Shown: piece by piece, positions 6,168 to 9,387 of the stretch
Position numbering within the stretch: position 1 is the stretch's first letter
Layout: every line of letters begins with the position of its first letter
Origin: Sulfitobacter sp.
GTDB lineage: Bacteria > Pseudomonadota > Alphaproteobacteria > Rhodobacterales > Rhodobacteraceae
Assembly (NCBI GenBank): GCA_026421135.1
Contig: JAPKCR010000044.1
Location: 1-9,387, forward strand
Direction of reading: 5' to 3'
Length of the DNA stretch: 9,387 bases
Position numbers and translations under genes: made by a program
Notes under the pieces: generated by a model
Told to the model about the DNA's origin: nothing
What the model saw: only the letters and a program-made list of their open reading frames with translations
Database searches by the model: none

Positions 6168-6781
6168 CAATCGCTTTGGCTGACCTGCTGCTGTATTGCG
6201 GTGCTTTGGTCATCCTGTTCTTAACCCCCGGCCCTGTCTGGCTTGCCATCATGGCGCGCGCGCTGTCGGGTGGGTTCAAATCCGCTTGGCCGCTTGCTCT
6301 GGGTGTTTCCGTTGGTGACATGGTCTGGCCATTGGTTGCGGTACTGGGCATCAGCTGGATTTTATCCGTCTTTGACATTTTCATGCTTGGCATGCGGTGG
6401 ATGGCATGCGGTGTATTTTTGATTATGGGCGCGTTGCTGATACGGCATGCCGAGGACAAGATCGACCGCGATAGCCGCCTTACCAAGCCCGGCGCTTGGT
6501 CAGGCTTTGCCGCTGGCTTGCTGGCAATTTTGGGCAATCCAAAGGCGGTTCTTTTCTATATGGGAGTCTTGCCCGGCTTTTTCGATCTGCGCGTTATCAC
6601 CTGGGCCGATGTCGCTGCAATCGTCATTGTCTCTGTCACAATACCCTTGATTGGTAACCTCGCCATTGCCGGGTTTGTTGGCAGAATGCGCGCCTTCATG
6701 ACCAATCCCGCGACCCTGAAACGGATCAACATCGTGGCCGGTACCCTGCTTATTCTGGTAGGACTTCTGATCCCCTTCCTC

Positions 6782-6784
<3 letters not shown>
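6164..6784 (+). CDS. LysE/RhtB family amino-acid exporter-like membrane protein
   Basis: 206-residue integral inner-membrane protein with about six hydrophobic segments (approximately residues 8-28, 40-65, 68-92, 112-134, 145-170 and 186-206). It carries family hallmarks: TPGP near the end of the first segment (residues 21-24) and GNPKA at 124-128. LysE/RhtB proteins export amino acids such as lysine, homoserine, threonine or leucine. The substrate here cannot be assigned. Its ATG overlaps the recF stop by four bases, so it is co-transcribed and probably translationally coupled to recF. Its TGA stop is the first three bases of an inverted repeat (6782-6801). Nothing suggests recent acquisition, and base composition resembles its neighbours. 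A role in replication is not implied by position alone. Confidence 0.9.
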
Positions 6785-9277
<2,493 letters not shown>

Positions 9278-9304
9278 AGTACTGTAGGGAAGCACATAAA
9301 ATTG

Positions 9305-9332
9305 CGCGGCGCGTATAACTTTGCGCGTCGCG
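9305..9332 (+). terminator. GC-rich hairpin downstream of gyrB
   Basis: CGCGGCGCG (9305-9313) pairs with CGCGTCGCG (9324-9332) over nine base pairs with a single G-U, around a ten-base AT-rich loop. It starts 27 bases after the gyrB stop. There is no T tract after it, so it is a possible non-canonical terminator or 3' stabiliser. The remaining bases to the window end (9333-9387) show no gene. Confidence 0.4.
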
Positions 9333-9387
9333 GACGATACCTTGGAATGTGAAACCGTATTTATTCAATAGCTTACGCGATTTAGGG

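Noticed and set aside
5677..6537. Long minus-strand open frame (286 codons) opposite recF and the exporter gene
   Set aside because: It is antisense to two well-supported genes, has low-complexity basic and proline-rich composition typical of shadow frames, and shows no known domain or ribosome binding site.

Overview
The window is a chromosomal replication-initiation locus from an alphaproteobacterium, most likely a member of the Rhodobacterales (Roseobacter group). This rests on the gene order mutM - enoyl-CoA hydratase - rpsT - dnaA - dnaN - recF - gyrB, on protein features (for example the DnaN N-terminus MKFSIERAALLK and the alphaproteobacterial character of DnaA and GyrB), and on a cluster of GANTC sites, the target of the alphaproteobacterial cell-cycle methyltransferase CcrM. 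Base composition looks moderate (roughly mid-50s % GC by eye). Genus or species cannot be fixed from the sequence alone.

Layout: all genes lie on the + strand. Bases 1-595 hold the 3' two thirds of mutM (formamidopyrimidine-DNA glycosylase), cut by the window edge. An enoyl-CoA hydratase/crotonase gene follows (660-1436), then rpsT (bS20, 1607-1870), closed by a strong intrinsic terminator (1905-1932). A 527-base gap (1871-2397) precedes dnaA (2398-3756). After the terminator it holds four GANTC sites, three TTGCTAG repeats with promoter-like context, and several stem-loops, two of which are mutually exclusive. Then come dnaN (3891-5009), recF (5070-6167), a LysE/RhtB-type exporter gene overlapping recF by four bases (6164-6784), and gyrB (6863-9277) with a good sigma70-type promoter of its own. 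The last 110 bases hold a GC-rich hairpin and no recognisable gene.

How the genes work together: DnaA opens the origin and regulates its own gene. DnaN is the sliding clamp for DNA polymerase III. RecF loads RecA at gaps in stalled forks. GyrB is the ATPase subunit of gyrase, which removes positive supercoils ahead of the fork. mutM (repair of 8-oxoguanine) and rpsT (ribosome) are housekeeping neighbours commonly found here. The exporter between recF and gyrB is the only gene without an obvious link to replication.

All protein-coding genes are ordinary, intact members of known families, and I found no new protein system. The parts worth a second look are non-coding: the structured dnaA leader, the GANTC cluster, and a hairpin that buries the recF ribosome binding site. 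No array of canonical DnaA boxes is visible, so calling this region the origin itself is not supported by what can be read directly.
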